Below are positions 1-8,042 of a stretch of DNA of 64,000 bases, one piece after another. The stretch is from Pandoraea terrigena. Lineage in GTDB: Bacteria > Pseudomonadota > Gammaproteobacteria > Burkholderiales > Burkholderiaceae. The notes beneath the pieces were generated by a model. The model saw only the letters and a program-made list of their open reading frames with translations. It made no database searches and had not been told where the DNA came from. Position 1 is the stretch's first letter. The number at the start of each line of letters is the position of its first letter. Where the stretch lies: positions 186,001 through 250,000 of the forward strand of contig NZ_CABPRU010000005.1 in assembly GCF_902459705.1 (NCBI RefSeq). The letters are read 5' to 3'. Position numbers and translations under genes: made by a program.

Positions 1-1776
1 GAGCGACGCGCCGTTCGGCAACTGGGCGAACGCCACCAGATACTCCTTGTCCTGCGCGGGCACGAAGCCGCCGGGCACGACCTTGCCCAGCAAGACGGTG
101 GCGCCAAGCAGCACCGCGAAGATCGCCATCATGAGCGCCTTGCGGCCGATCACACGGGTAACGCCCTGACTGTATTTTTCCGACCCGCGATGGAACACAC
201 GGTTGAACGCGTTGAAGAAGCCGCCCAGGTATCGGTTCATCTGCCGCGTGAGCCAGTCGGGCTTGGCGCGATGGTCCTTGAGCAGCAGCGCGGCCATGGC
301 CGGCGACAGCGTGAGCGAGTTGACGGCCGAGATCACCGTCGAGATGGCGATGGTCATCGCGAACTGCTTGTAGAACTGCCCCGTGAGGCCCGACATGAAG
401 GCGAGCGGCACGAACACGGCGACCAGCGTGAGGGCAATCGCGATGATCGGGCCGCTCACTTCGCGCATGGCCTGATAGGTCGCTTCCTTCGGCGAGAGAC
501 CGGCCGCGATGTTGCGCTCCACGTTCTCGACCACCACGATGGCGTCGTCGACCACGATACCGATGGCGAGCACCATCCCGAACAGCGACAACGCGTTGAT
601 CGAGTAGCCGAAGCCCAGCAGCAGGGCAAACGTCCCCACGATTGATACCGGCACGGCAAGCAGCGGAATGATCGACGCGCGCCACGTTTGCAGGAACACG
701 ATCACCACCAGCACCACGAGGGCGATGGCTTCGAGCAGGGTGTGCACCACGGCCTTGATCGACGAACGCACGAACTGCGTCGGGTCATAGACGATGCGGT
801 ACTCGACGCCCGGAGGCATGTCCTTTTGCAGCTCCGCCATCGCTTCGCGAACCTGATCGGAGATCTGCAGCGAGTTCGCGCCCGGCGCCTGGTTGATGGC
901 CAGCGCCACGGCGGGCTGGTTGTCGAGCAACGAGCGCAGGCTGTACTGCGAGGCGTCGAGCTGCACGCGGGCCACGTCGCCCAGGTGCGTGACAGCACCG
1001 TCCGGGGACGTCTTCAGGATGATGTCGCGGAACTCGTCTTCCGTGTTCAGCCGGCCACGCGCGTTGACGTTGAGTTGCAGCGGCGTGTTCGGGCCGGCCG
1101 GCGACGCGCCGATGACCCCGGCGGCGACCTGCACGTTCTGTTCGCGAATGGCCTTCACCACATCCGAGGCGGTCAGGCCACGCTGCGCAACCTTCGCCGG
1201 ATCGAGCCAGACACGCATCGAGTAGTCACCCGCGCCCCACAACTGCACCTCACCCACGCCCTGGATGCGCGAGAGGCGATCCTTGACGTTGATGAGCGCG
1301 TAGTTGCGCAGGTAAGTCATGTCGTAGCGCTGGTTCGGCGAGAGCAGGTGGACCACCATGGTGAGCGTGGGCGACGACTTGATCGTCGTCACCCCCAGAC
1401 GCTGCACATCGTCCGGCAGGCGCGGCAGCGCTTGCGAGACACGGTTCTGCACGAGCTGTTGCGCCTTGTCCGGGTCGGTACCCAGGCGGAACGTCACGGT
1501 CGTGGTGAGGTTGCCGTCGCTGTTGGCCTGCGACTGCATGTACAGCATGTTCTCCACGCCGTTGATTTGCTCTTCGAGCGGCGCGGCAACGGTCTCGGCG
1601 ATCACCTTGGGGTTGGCGCCGGGGTATTGGGCGTGCACGACGACCGACGGCGGGACCACTTCCGGGTACTCCGAAATCGGCAACTGGAACACGGCGATCA
1701 GGCCCGCCAGCAGCGTGATGACCGACAGCACCCCTGCGAAGATGGGCCGGTCGATAAAGAATTTTGAGATGTTCAT
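1..1776 (-). CDS. bpeF: RND multidrug efflux transporter, inner-membrane subunit (partial; CeoB/BpeF type)
   Basis: Inner-membrane proton/drug antiporter of the HAE-1 RND family, the pump of a tripartite efflux system. The first 592 residues are present and the C-terminal part lies beyond the window start. Visible: an N-terminal membrane helix beginning MNISKFFIDRPIF, the porter domain, a run of membrane helices from about residue 340, and the proton-relay pair D410-D411 in the motif GIVVDDAIVVVEN. It follows the membrane-fusion protein gene by about 65 bp in the same direction. The gene order LysR, llpE, fusion protein, pump matches the Burkholderia ceo and bpeEF-oprC loci, which export chloramphenicol, trimethoprim and fluoroquinolones. 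An outer-membrane channel gene is expected just outside. The bpeF name rests on this context; substrate range is inferred. Confidence 0.9.
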   Translation of the reverse strand, partial: MNISKFFIDRPIFAGVLSVITLLAGLIAVFQLPISEYPEVVPPSVVVHAQYPGANPKVIAETVAAPLEEQINGVENMLYMQSQANSDGNLTTTVTFRLGTDPDKAQQLVQNRVSQALPRLPDDVQRLGVTTIKSSPTLTMVVHLLSPNQRYDMTYLRNYALINVKDRLSRIQGVGEVQLWGAGDYSMRVWLDPAKVAQRGLTASDVVKAIREQNVQVAAGVIGASPAGPNTPLQLNVNARGRLNTEDEFRDIILKTSPDGAVTHLGDVARVQLDASQYSLRSLLDNQPAVALAINQAPGANSLQISDQVREAMAELQKDMPPGVEYRIVYDPTQFVRSSIKAVVHTLLEAIALVVLVVIVFLQTWRASIIPLLAVPVSIVGTFALLLGFGYSINALSLFGMVLAIGIVVDDAIVVVENVERNIAAGLSPKEATYQAMREVSGPIIAIALTLVAVFVPLAFMSGLTGQFYKQFAMTIAISTVISAVNSLTLSPAMAALLLKDHRAKPDWLTRQMNRYLGGFFNAFNRVFHRGSEKYSQGVTRVIGRKALMMAIFAVLLGATVLLGKVVPGGFVPAQDKEYLVAFAQLPNGASL

Positions 1777-1840
1777 GACGAGACTCTTTGGGGTCGTTCA
1801 GGGCGCGGTTCGTGTGTGCGCAGGTGTGCCGTGGCGCATT

Positions 1841-3160
1841 TCACGAACGCGTCGCCGAGGTGGCCGCCGCGACCGACCGGGCCGTGGCCGGCTTGGCGCT
1901 CGCGCCGTCCTGGCGGACGTTCCGAGGCGGCTGGCTTGCGGTGCTGGCGTCGGTGTCGACGGCGTGCTTGGCCATGGCCGGCGCGACGATGTCGTGCGCG
2001 TCGCCCGTGTCACCGGCCATCTTCACGGCCTTCGGCGTGACCGGGTCACCCGGACGCACGCGCTGCAGACCGTTGACGACGATGCGCTCGCCCTCCTTCA
2101 GGCCGCCGGCAATCTCGATGAGGCCGCCGTGGCGCTCACCCAGTTGCACTTCGCGGTACTGCACCTTGTTCTGCGCGTCGACCACGAGCACGAACTTCTT
2201 GCTCTGGTCGGTGCCGATGGCCGCTTCATCGACGAGCAGCGCCGGGTGCGGTTCGCCGCCGCCCACACGAATGCGGGCATACAGCCCCGGCAAGAGGGCG
2301 CCGTTGGCGTTATCGAAGCGCGCGCGCACACGGATCGTGCCCGACGTCGTATCGAAGCGGTTGTCGACCGAATACACGGTGCCCTTGCGTGAGTAACCGG
2401 ACTCGTTGGCCAGGCCGAGGTCGACAGGAACGCCATTCGTGTTCCCGGTATCGCGTGCGAGATAGCGCAGATAGGTCTGCTCGTCGACGTCGAACGCGGC
2501 GTAGATCGGCGAGACCGATACGACCGTCGTCAGCGCCGGCGATTGCGCGCCGGCCGATACCGTATTGCCGACGGTGATTTCCGCGCGCGAGACGCGTCCC
2601 GCAATCGGCGCCACGATCCGTGTGTAGCCGAGGTTGATACGTGCGGTTTCCAATGCGGCACGCGCGGCCTTCACGTTGGCGGCCGCTTCGCGCGCAGCGT
2701 TTTCCTTCTGGTCGAAGTCCTTCTTCGCGATGGCGTTATCCGCGATCAGGCGTTGCGCGCGTGCGAGGTCGGTGCTGGTGAAGACGTCGCGCGCCTGCGC
2801 GGACGCCAGTTGGGCCGCCGCGCGATCGACTTCGGCGGCATACGGCCGCGGGTCGATCGTGAAGAGCGCATCGCCCTTCTTCACGAGCTGTCCGTCCTTG
2901 AAATGCACGGCGGTGATGGTGCCCGACACGAGCGGCTTGATGTCGACGCGATCCACGGCGTCGAGCCGGCCGGAGTAACTTTGCCAGTCGGTCACGGTGC
3001 GCGAGATCACGTTGGCCACATCGACTTCCACGGTCGGCATGACCTGGGCGGCGGGGGGCGTGCTGGCATCGACGCGCACGACCGTGAGCGTGCCTAGGGC
3101 CACGAGCGCTATCGTAGCGGCGGCGGCAATGAGGACGGGTTTGCGAGCGAGGGTGGTCAT
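1841..3160 (-). CDS. bpeE: RND efflux periplasmic adaptor (membrane-fusion protein; CeoA/BpeE type)
   Basis: Periplasmic adaptor (439 aa) that links the RND pump to an outer-membrane channel. An N-terminal hydrophobic signal/anchor (about residues 8-25) is followed by the lipoyl and alpha-hairpin halves (about 60-230) and beta-barrel and membrane-proximal domains to about residue 380. A low-complexity tail rich in Ala, Thr and Ser follows. The start at 3160 (MTTLARKP) was chosen because it places the signal sequence at the N-terminus and because an upstream extension would run into the preceding gene. It sits 29 bp after llpE and 64 bp before the pump, consistent with one transcript from the promoter at 4186-4214. 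The family is clear; the exact orthologue is inferred from gene order. Confidence 0.88.
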   Translation of the reverse strand: MTTLARKPVLIAAAATIALVALGTLTVVRVDASTPPAAQVMPTVEVDVANVISRTVTDWQSYSGRLDAVDRVDIKPLVSGTITAVHFKDGQLVKKGDALFTIDPRPYAAEVDRAAAQLASAQARDVFTSTDLARAQRLIADNAIAKKDFDQKENAAREAAANVKAARAALETARINLGYTRIVAPIAGRVSRAEITVGNTVSAGAQSPALTTVVSVSPIYAAFDVDEQTYLRYLARDTGNTNGVPVDLGLANESGYSRKGTVYSVDNRFDTTSGTIRVRARFDNANGALLPGLYARIRVGGGEPHPALLVDEAAIGTDQSKKFVLVVDAQNKVQYREVQLGERHGGLIEIAGGLKEGERIVVNGLQRVRPGDPVTPKAVKMAGDTGDAHDIVAPAMAKHAVDTDASTASQPPRNVRQDGASAKPATARSVAAATSATRS

Positions 3161-3189
3161 TTTTTTGAAATCTCCGGAATCGGATGGAC

Positions 3190-4101
3190 TCACTGGGGGG
3201 CACCGGTGGCGGGTGGCGCCAGCCGGCGTGTCAGGAACGCGGCCACTTCCCGCAGTGCGGCGGGCAGGGCGGCCAGGCCGTGATGGGATGCGCTGCGATG
3301 GCGTGTGACCTGCGTCGGCACGCCGGCCGCAATGAGCTCGGCCGCGTATTTTTCGGCTTCGACGTGCAGCAGGTCGTGTTCGGCAGACGCGATCAACGTG
3401 GGCGGCAGGCCCGCGAGACGCCTCGATTCGAGCGGCGCAGCATATGGATGCAGACGCTGTGTTGCATGCGGCAGGTAGGCGCGATAGCAGCGCGCGCACT
3501 CGCTGGCTTCGATATCGCTCGGTGTGCGGCCATCGGCCAGGCGCGTCATGCTGGGGTCGAGCAGCGGGGCCAGCAGAACCTGTGCCGAGATGGCGACTTC
3601 ACTGCGATCGCGCGCCATCATCGTCAGCGCTGCGGCAATGTTGCCGCCGGCGTCGTGACCGGCCACGGCGAGACGTCGCGCACTGGCGCCGTAGCGGCGG
3701 GCGTGGCGTTGCAGCCAGCGCGCGGCGCACCACGCATCTTCCGGCGCGGCAGGGAACGGATGTGCCGGGGCGAGCGAATACCCGACCGAGACCACCAGCG
3801 CCGGCACATGCGAGGCGAGATAGCGGGCCGCAGCGTCGCCGTCGTCGAGCGAGCCGTGGCAAAAGCCGCCGCCGTGAAAGTACAACACGGTGGGCAAATG
3901 CGCTTCGAGCGGCACCACCACGCCAGGCGCCCCGGCATGCGCAAGGGCCGGACCCGAGACGTCGGGCCCGGCCGGCCGATACAGGCGCAACGTGACCGGA
4001 CCGGCATGACCGGCGATGCTCACTTCGTCGATGCGTAGTCCGTCGTCGGAGCGGCGCGGGCGGCCCGGGCGTCCCGAAGGCGACTTGGCGTTGGCTGACA
4101 T
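3190..4101 (-). CDS. llpE: LlpE-like alpha/beta hydrolase with Asp in the nucleophile position
   Basis: 303-aa protein of the hormone-sensitive-lipase type alpha/beta hydrolase family, first gene of the efflux operon. The oxyanion-hole motif HGGGF is at residues 76-80. The nucleophile elbow, normally GDSAGG, reads GHDAGG at 148-153, so the catalytic Ser is replaced by D150; the DNA reads GGT CAC GAC GCC GGC. A candidate acid (D243 in EHDLL) and His (H273/H274) remain. Burkholderia ceo and bpe loci begin with a similar lipase-like gene of unsettled function. With Asp as nucleophile the protein cannot work as a normal serine esterase. It may be non-catalytic or have changed chemistry. The start at 4101 is the only in-frame ATG that keeps the N-terminus at usual length. 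Confidence 0.82.
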   Translation of the reverse strand: MSANAKSPSGRPGRPRRSDDGLRIDEVSIAGHAGPVTLRLYRPAGPDVSGPALAHAGAPGVVVPLEAHLPTVLYFHGGGFCHGSLDDGDAAARYLASHVPALVVSVGYSLAPAHPFPAAPEDAWCAARWLQRHARRYGASARRLAVAGHDAGGNIAAALTMMARDRSEVAISAQVLLAPLLDPSMTRLADGRTPSDIEASECARCYRAYLPHATQRLHPYAAPLESRRLAGLPPTLIASAEHDLLHVEAEKYAAELIAAGVPTQVTRHRSASHHGLAALPAALREVAAFLTRRLAPPATGAPQ

Positions 4102-4185
4102 ATGAAGTTAGGCTCGCGGGCGCGATACCCCTCGGGTGATATTCGATGGAACGAAGTTTAGAGGCGACGCACATCGGGATAAACG

Positions 4186-4214
4186 CCTATAATTTGGCAA
4201 CACTGTTCGGTCAA
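4186..4214 (-). promoter_or_regulatory. Sigma-70-type promoter of the llpE-bpeE-bpeF operon
   Basis: Read on the minus strand: TTGACC, a 17-bp spacer, then TATAGG, about 80 bp upstream of the llpE start. It lies in the 239-bp divergent region shared with the LysR gene. A weaker plus-strand candidate (TTGGCA at 4194-4199 with GACTAA or ACTAAT 18-19 bp on) overlaps it. LysR binding here could therefore control both directions. No experimental support; called from spacing and consensus only. Confidence 0.55.
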
Positions 4215-4340
4215 TTCGACTAATCGACGTCACCCTTGCCGATGTTGGCGTATGCCACCGACCAATCGGCTTGGGCGTGCGCGAGGGGCGGAAAAGGGGG
4301 GATCGACGGGTGCAACCACGTTTTCGAATGGGGAAATGTC

Positions 4341-5354
4341 ATGGATCGCTTGCAAGCGATGCAGGTATTCACGCGAGTCGTCGAGGCCAACAGCTTTTCT
4401 CGCGCGGCCGACAACCTCGGTTTGCCGCGTACCTCGGTGACCACGATTATTCAAAACCTTGAGTCGCATCTGGGCACGCGGCTATTGCAGCGTACGACCC
4501 GGCGACTCAATCTGACGCCCGACGGGGCCGCGTACTACGAGCGATGCCTGCGCATCCTCGCGGATATCGAGGAGACCGAATCGTCATTCCGGGAGAGCAG
4601 CCAGCGCGTGCGCGGAAAGTTGCGCATCGATATGCCCGGCTCGCTCGGCAAGTTGGTGGTGCTGCCGGCGCTATGCGAATTCCACGACCGGTATCCGGAA
4701 GTCGAACTCATGGTCGGCATGGGCGATAAGCCGGTCGATCTGATTCAGGAAGGCGTCGATTGCGTGTTGCGCGTCGGCACGCTTCAGGATTCGAGCCTCG
4801 TCGCACGGCGCGTGGGGCTGTTTCAAAGCGTGACGTGCGCGTCGCCGGCTTACCTGGAGCGCATGGGCATGCCGCATTCGCTCGACGATCTGCAACGGCA
4901 CACGGCGGTGCATTACTTTTCGAGCCGCACGGGACGCGTCGTCGACGAGCAGTTCCTCGTGGACGGCAAGGAGGTCGAGATTCATATGCCGGGGGCAGTC
5001 GCCGTCAATGATGCCGAGGCGTATCTGCAACTGGGACTCGCGGGGTTCGGGACGGTGCAGCTCGCGCGCTTCATGGCGCTGCCGTATCTGCAATCGGGCC
5101 AATTGGTCGAGATACTGCACCAATGGAAGCCACCGCCCATGCCGATTTCGGCCGTGTATCCGCATAACCGGCACTTGTCACCCAAGGTGCGTGTGTTTGT
5201 CGACTTCGTCGCCGAACTCTTTGAACGTTGCCCGTTGCTGCAAGGACTGGATGAGACCGCCGGCGCGTGCAAGCCGACGGTGGCGGCCGATGACGCGGAC
5301 GGTCGCTGGGCCTCGTACGGCACGGAAATGGCGCCGCAGGACGTCGTGGTTTGA
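4341..5354 (+). CDS. bpeT: LysR-family regulator of the divergent RND efflux operon (CeoR/BpeT type)
   Basis: 337-aa LysR-type transcriptional regulator. The N-terminal winged helix-turn-helix spans about residues 1-60 (MDRLQAMQVF, with SFSRAADNLGLPRTSVT as the helix-turn-helix). An effector-binding domain of periplasmic-binding-protein fold follows from about residue 90. The start at 4341 was chosen because LysR proteins begin a few residues before the helix-turn-helix and GGGGAA lies just upstream; longer reading-frame starts add a non-conserved extension. It is transcribed away from llpE-bpeE-bpeF, as BpeT and CeoR are, and probably activates that operon. The last 35 residues or so are poor in recognisable motifs. 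A hairpin terminator follows at 5421-5443. Confidence 0.87.
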   Translation: MDRLQAMQVFTRVVEANSFSRAADNLGLPRTSVTTIIQNLESHLGTRLLQRTTRRLNLTPDGAAYYERCLRILADIEETESSFRESSQRVRGKLRIDMPGSLGKLVVLPALCEFHDRYPEVELMVGMGDKPVDLIQEGVDCVLRVGTLQDSSLVARRVGLFQSVTCASPAYLERMGMPHSLDDLQRHTAVHYFSSRTGRVVDEQFLVDGKEVEIHMPGAVAVNDAEAYLQLGLAGFGTVQLARFMALPYLQSGQLVEILHQWKPPPMPISAVYPHNRHLSPKVRVFVDFVAELFERCPLLQGLDETAGACKPTVAADDADGRWASYGTEMAPQDVVV

Positions 5355-5855
5355 CCGCTCGGCCGGCCGTGCCGGACCACCACGCAACGCCGGAAGTCGC
5401 GCCCGCACTGCCGCTCATCGAGCGCCGCGCGGGCGCTTTTTTTATCCTTGCCGACGCGAGGGGGGGGCCGCCGATGGTGACAGGATGCCGCTGTCTGCAC
5501 GTTTCACAAAGCGGGTTTCGCTGGCTTGACGTTCTGCTCTGTCGCCACATTCGTGGCGACGCAAAGCGCACCGCGCTTGGGAATACTCTTAATAAATAAA
5601 GCCCAAACGTGACGCGGCCGGAAGGATGGTCTGCTGAGTTTGCGGTGCGCCGTCGCGCGTCGGGAGGCGATATGACGCCAGCACTGACGCGGCCGTACGC
5701 CGGGATCTCGTGCTTCTCGTGGGTTGCTTTCTTGAACTGAATCGATGGTGCTCGCGGCGCGTTTGCGCAACGACATGCCAATTGGGCTTGCCGGACTTTA
5801 TCAAAATTGTTTTCGCAGGCGTCCGAAGTTTAATTCATTCAAGGAGCGAAGCACC
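5355..5855. other. 501-bp intergenic region before the collagen-like gene
   Basis: No convincing gene. It holds the LysR terminator (5421-5443) and two compact hairpins: GTCGCCAC/GTGGCGAC at 5541-5548/5553-5560 and AAGCGC/GCGCTT next to it at about 5564-5578. An A/T-rich stretch follows at about 5582-5600. A strong ribosome-binding site (AAGGAG, 5841-5846) precedes the collagen-like gene. I could not find a good -35/-10 pair for that gene; TATCAA near 5799 is only a weak candidate. Confidence 0.5.
5421..5443 (+). terminator. Rho-independent terminator of the LysR gene
   Basis: AGCGCC (5421-5426) pairs with GGCGCT (5432-5437) around a five-base loop and runs into a T tract. It lies 66 bp after the LysR stop codon. 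Confidence 0.75.
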
Positions 5856-6773
5856 ATGAACGAGAACGATCTGGAACTGCAACTCAACGAAGACCAAATC
5901 CGACACATTCAAGCGATCACCGGGCAGCGCATTGGCGCTATCCGTGTCGTGTCGAGCTTCCCCGAACTTCGCGGCGTCTATGGCGGGCAAGGGGCGGGGG
6001 TGCAAGGGCATCTGAACGGTCAGGGTTTTCAAGGCGTACAGGGCGTGCAAGGGCCTCAAGGGTATCTGCACGCGCAAGGCTTGCAGGGTGTGCAAGGCGT
6101 CCAGGGTATGCAAGGTCCGCAGGGGGTACAAGGCGCCCACGGCATGCAGGGCCCGCAGGGTGTGCAAGGTATTCAGGGCATGCAGGGCCCGCAAGGTATG
6201 CAAGGCGTCCACGGCATGCAGGGCCCGCAGGGTATGCAAGGCGTCCAGGGCATGCAGGGCCCGCAGGGTGTGCAAGGTGTCCAGGGCATGCAGGGCCCGC
6301 AGGGTGTGCAAGGTGTCCAGGGCATGCAGGGCCCGCAGGGTATGCAAGGCGTCCAGGGCATGCAAGGCCCACAAGGTATGCAAGGCGTTCAGGGCATGCA
6401 GGGGCCGCAGGGTATGCAAGGCGTCCAGGGCATGCAGGGGCCGCAGGGTATGCAAGGCGTCCAGGGCATGCAGGATCTGCAAGGTGTGCAAGGCGTGCAG
6501 GGCCCGCAGGGTATGCAAGGCGCCCAGGGCATGCAAGGTCCGCAAGGTATGCAGGGTCCGCAGGGATATCAGTACGGCCAAGGCCTGCAGGGTGTTCAGG
6601 GACCGCAAGGCGTACAAGGCATGCAGGGTCCGCAAGGCATGCACGGTGCTCACGGAGTGCAAGGTCCGCAGGGTTACCAGCACGCGCAAGGCATGCAGGG
6701 CGCCCAGGGCGTTCAAGGACCTCAAGGCATGCAAGGCGCCCAAGGGGTTCAAGGTCCGCAAGGACTGCACTGA
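5856..6773 (+). CDS. Collagen-like Gly-X-Gln repeat protein with a leader-like N-terminus
   Basis: 305-aa protein. Residues 1-47 are non-repetitive and acidic/amphipathic. From residue 48 to the end almost every triplet is Gly-X-Gln, with X = Met, Val, Pro, Ala, Ile or Leu, in constant collagen phase. Residues 84-203 are ten tandem 12-residue units of type [12 protein letters not shown]. Hexapeptide interruptions [18 protein letters not shown] and GYQHAQ and one DLQ triplet break the Gly periodicity. No Lys, Cys or Trp was seen, and no signal peptide or anchor. Residues 10-34 match N-terminal segments of two proteins encoded downstream. Start at 5856: AAGGAG lies 9 bp upstream. Burkholderia collagen-like proteins are known, but I do not recognise this one. 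Inferred: the substrate of the enzymes encoded at 6925-10188, probably forming a triple helix. Confidence 0.9.
   Translation: MNENDLELQLNEDQIRHIQAITGQRIGAIRVVSSFPELRGVYGGQGAGVQGHLNGQGFQGVQGVQGPQGYLHAQGLQGVQGVQGMQGPQGVQGAHGMQGPQGVQGIQGMQGPQGMQGVHGMQGPQGMQGVQGMQGPQGVQGVQGMQGPQGVQGVQGMQGPQGMQGVQGMQGPQGMQGVQGMQGPQGMQGVQGMQGPQGMQGVQGMQDLQGVQGVQGPQGMQGAQGMQGPQGMQGPQGYQYGQGLQGVQGPQGVQGMQGPQGMHGAHGVQGPQGYQHAQGMQGAQGVQGPQGMQGAQGVQGPQGLH
6105..6464 (+). repeat. Ten tandem 36-bp coding repeats of the collagen-like gene
   Basis: Ten in-frame 36-bp units encode GMQGPQG(M/V)QG followed by VQ, VH, IQ or AH. Units 4 and 7-10 encode the same 12 residues; the DNA differs at a few third positions (CAA/CAG, GGT/GGC). 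The unit length is a multiple of three, so slippage or recombination would change the protein length without a frameshift. Confidence 0.92.
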
Positions 6774-6850
6774 TTCGGCGTGACACCTTCGTCGGACACG
6801 GGCGCGAAACGGTAGTCGTTACCGCTGGCTTGTGTCTATGTGGTCTGATG

Positions 6851-6908
6851 CGGCTCGAACCAGCCCTTCATCGAGCCGCGAATTCCGGGTGCCCTGAACG
6901 GCACCCGG
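6851..6908 (+). promoter_or_regulatory. Tandem stem-loops between the collagen-like gene and the PP-loop gene
   Basis: Two consecutive perfect hairpins: CGGCTCGA/TCGAGCCG (6851-6858/6871-6878) and CCGGGTGCC/GGCACCCGG (6885-6893/6900-6908, six-base loop). No T tract follows, so they are not a full intrinsic terminator. In such a position hairpins commonly protect the upstream message or reduce read-through, which would give more structural protein than enzyme. The second hairpin ends 16 bp before the PP-loop gene start. Confidence 0.6.
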
Positions 6909-6924
6909 CATGGGAGCCGCGGTC

Positions 6925-8037
6925 ATGACGTCAACTCTCTTACCTCTGTCGGCGGAACAGCGCGCGCAGTTGTTCAACGCGACCGGCGCGCCGTTGCGCA
7001 GGCTCCGTGTGGAGTCTTCCACGGGCATCGGCGTTGCCGTCGATCGTTACTGTGCCCGATGCCTGCTCACCGAAGACTTGCCTGGCGTGCACATCGAAGC
7101 CGACGGCATTTGCCAGGCGTGTCACGCGTTCGCCGCGCAAGCTGCGCGTGGCGACTACACGCAGCGCCGACTGCTGGACGTTGTGCAGTCCTGTCGCGGT
7201 GAAGGCACGCCGGATGCCGTAGTCGCGTATTCCGGTGGCAAGGACAGTGCGCTCACGCTGCTTCTCGCCGTGAAGGAATTGAATTTGCGCCCCATTGCCG
7301 TGCTCGTCGACAACGGCTTCATTCCCGATGAGGTCAAGGACAACGCGAAGGCCTTCTGCGCGCGCTTTGACGTCGAACTGGTGATCGAGACGATCGATAT
7401 TCGTCAGGTCGCTCGGGAATCGCTCGCGTCCGACGCCGGCAAGATTCCGTGCACCTCTTGCATCGGCGGGGTGTTTGCGGCAATGGCGAAGACGTGCAGA
7501 ACCTATGGTGTGCGACTCATTCTCAGCGGGCACCGATTTCCGCCGTTGGCGTATCCGGTGAGCGGATTCACCCGGCGTGAAGCCGACAACGGCTTCTTCT
7601 GTGCCTCGCCCCTGCTCGCGCGCGGACTGAGCGAGGCCGAGCAAATGCAGTGGATCCGCGACGCCGGCTGGCAACCCACCGCCATCGCCGGCAACACGTC
7701 GAACTGCAAGCTGATCGGTGTGGTTGAGCAGCATCTCTATGACGTGCAAGGATTCAATCCCCACATCTACGAGGTGTCGAAGGAGATCCGGGCCGGTTTC
7801 TACGATCGCCGCATGGGATTCGGCAAGGTCGATCGCCCGGAGATTTCCCCCGAGCACCTGCAATGGGTGCGCGAGCGACTGTCGCCGGATGTGCCGGATA
7901 TGCCGGATGTGCCGGATGTGTCGGATGTGTCGGATGTGTCGGATGTGCCCGAGGTGTCGTCGCCCCACGACGACAGTGGGGCGGGCGACGCTGTCGCGCG
8001 TGAGCGGCAGCGTAACGAATCGGTCAACGCAAAGTGA
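6925..8037 (+). CDS. PP-loop ATP pyrophosphatase (adenine nucleotide alpha-hydrolase type) with N-terminal shared module
   Basis: 370-aa enzyme of the N-type ATP pyrophosphatase superfamily, whose members adenylate a substrate for amidation or thiolation. In order: residues 8-32, a segment matching the N-terminus of the collagen-like protein (LSAEQRAQLFNATG then RV); two Cys pairs, C43-x2-C46 and C63-x2-C66, like the zinc-binding pairs of PP-loop sugar amidotransferases; the PP-loop SGGKDS at 103-108; a third pair, C176-x2-C179; C261; and an Asp-rich tandem-repeat tail at about 321-344. The start at 6925 is set by GGGAG eight bases upstream; an ATG at 6910 is possible. The stop lies five bases before the next gene's ATG (8043). 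The family is clear; reaction and substrate are unknown. Inferred to modify the collagen-like protein. Confidence 0.8.
   Translation: MTSTLLPLSAEQRAQLFNATGAPLRRLRVESSTGIGVAVDRYCARCLLTEDLPGVHIEADGICQACHAFAAQAARGDYTQRRLLDVVQSCRGEGTPDAVVAYSGGKDSALTLLLAVKELNLRPIAVLVDNGFIPDEVKDNAKAFCARFDVELVIETIDIRQVARESLASDAGKIPCTSCIGGVFAAMAKTCRTYGVRLILSGHRFPPLAYPVSGFTRREADNGFFCASPLLARGLSEAEQMQWIRDAGWQPTAIAGNTSNCKLIGVVEQHLYDVQGFNPHIYEVSKEIRAGFYDRRMGFGKVDRPEISPEHLQWVRERLSPDVPDMPDVPDVSDVSDVSDVPEVSSPHDDSGAGDAVARERQRNESVNAK
7885..7956 (+). repeat. Eight 9-bp tandem repeats at the 3' end of the PP-loop gene
   Basis: Units of type CCGGATGTG (later TCGGATGTG), the last degenerate, encode Pro/Ser-Asp-Val triplets as an acidic, probably disordered tail after residue 320. 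The unit keeps the reading frame, so copy number could vary without loss of the protein. Confidence 0.85.
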
Positions 8038-8042
8038 GCGCC

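Noticed and set aside
6105-6464. CRISPR-like regular repeat array
   Set aside because: Units are contiguous with no unique spacers and read as an uninterrupted coding repeat.
5835-6770. 311-codon minus-strand frame of Leu/His repeats
   Set aside because: It is the complement of the collagen repeat; the repeat makes every frame periodic and open.
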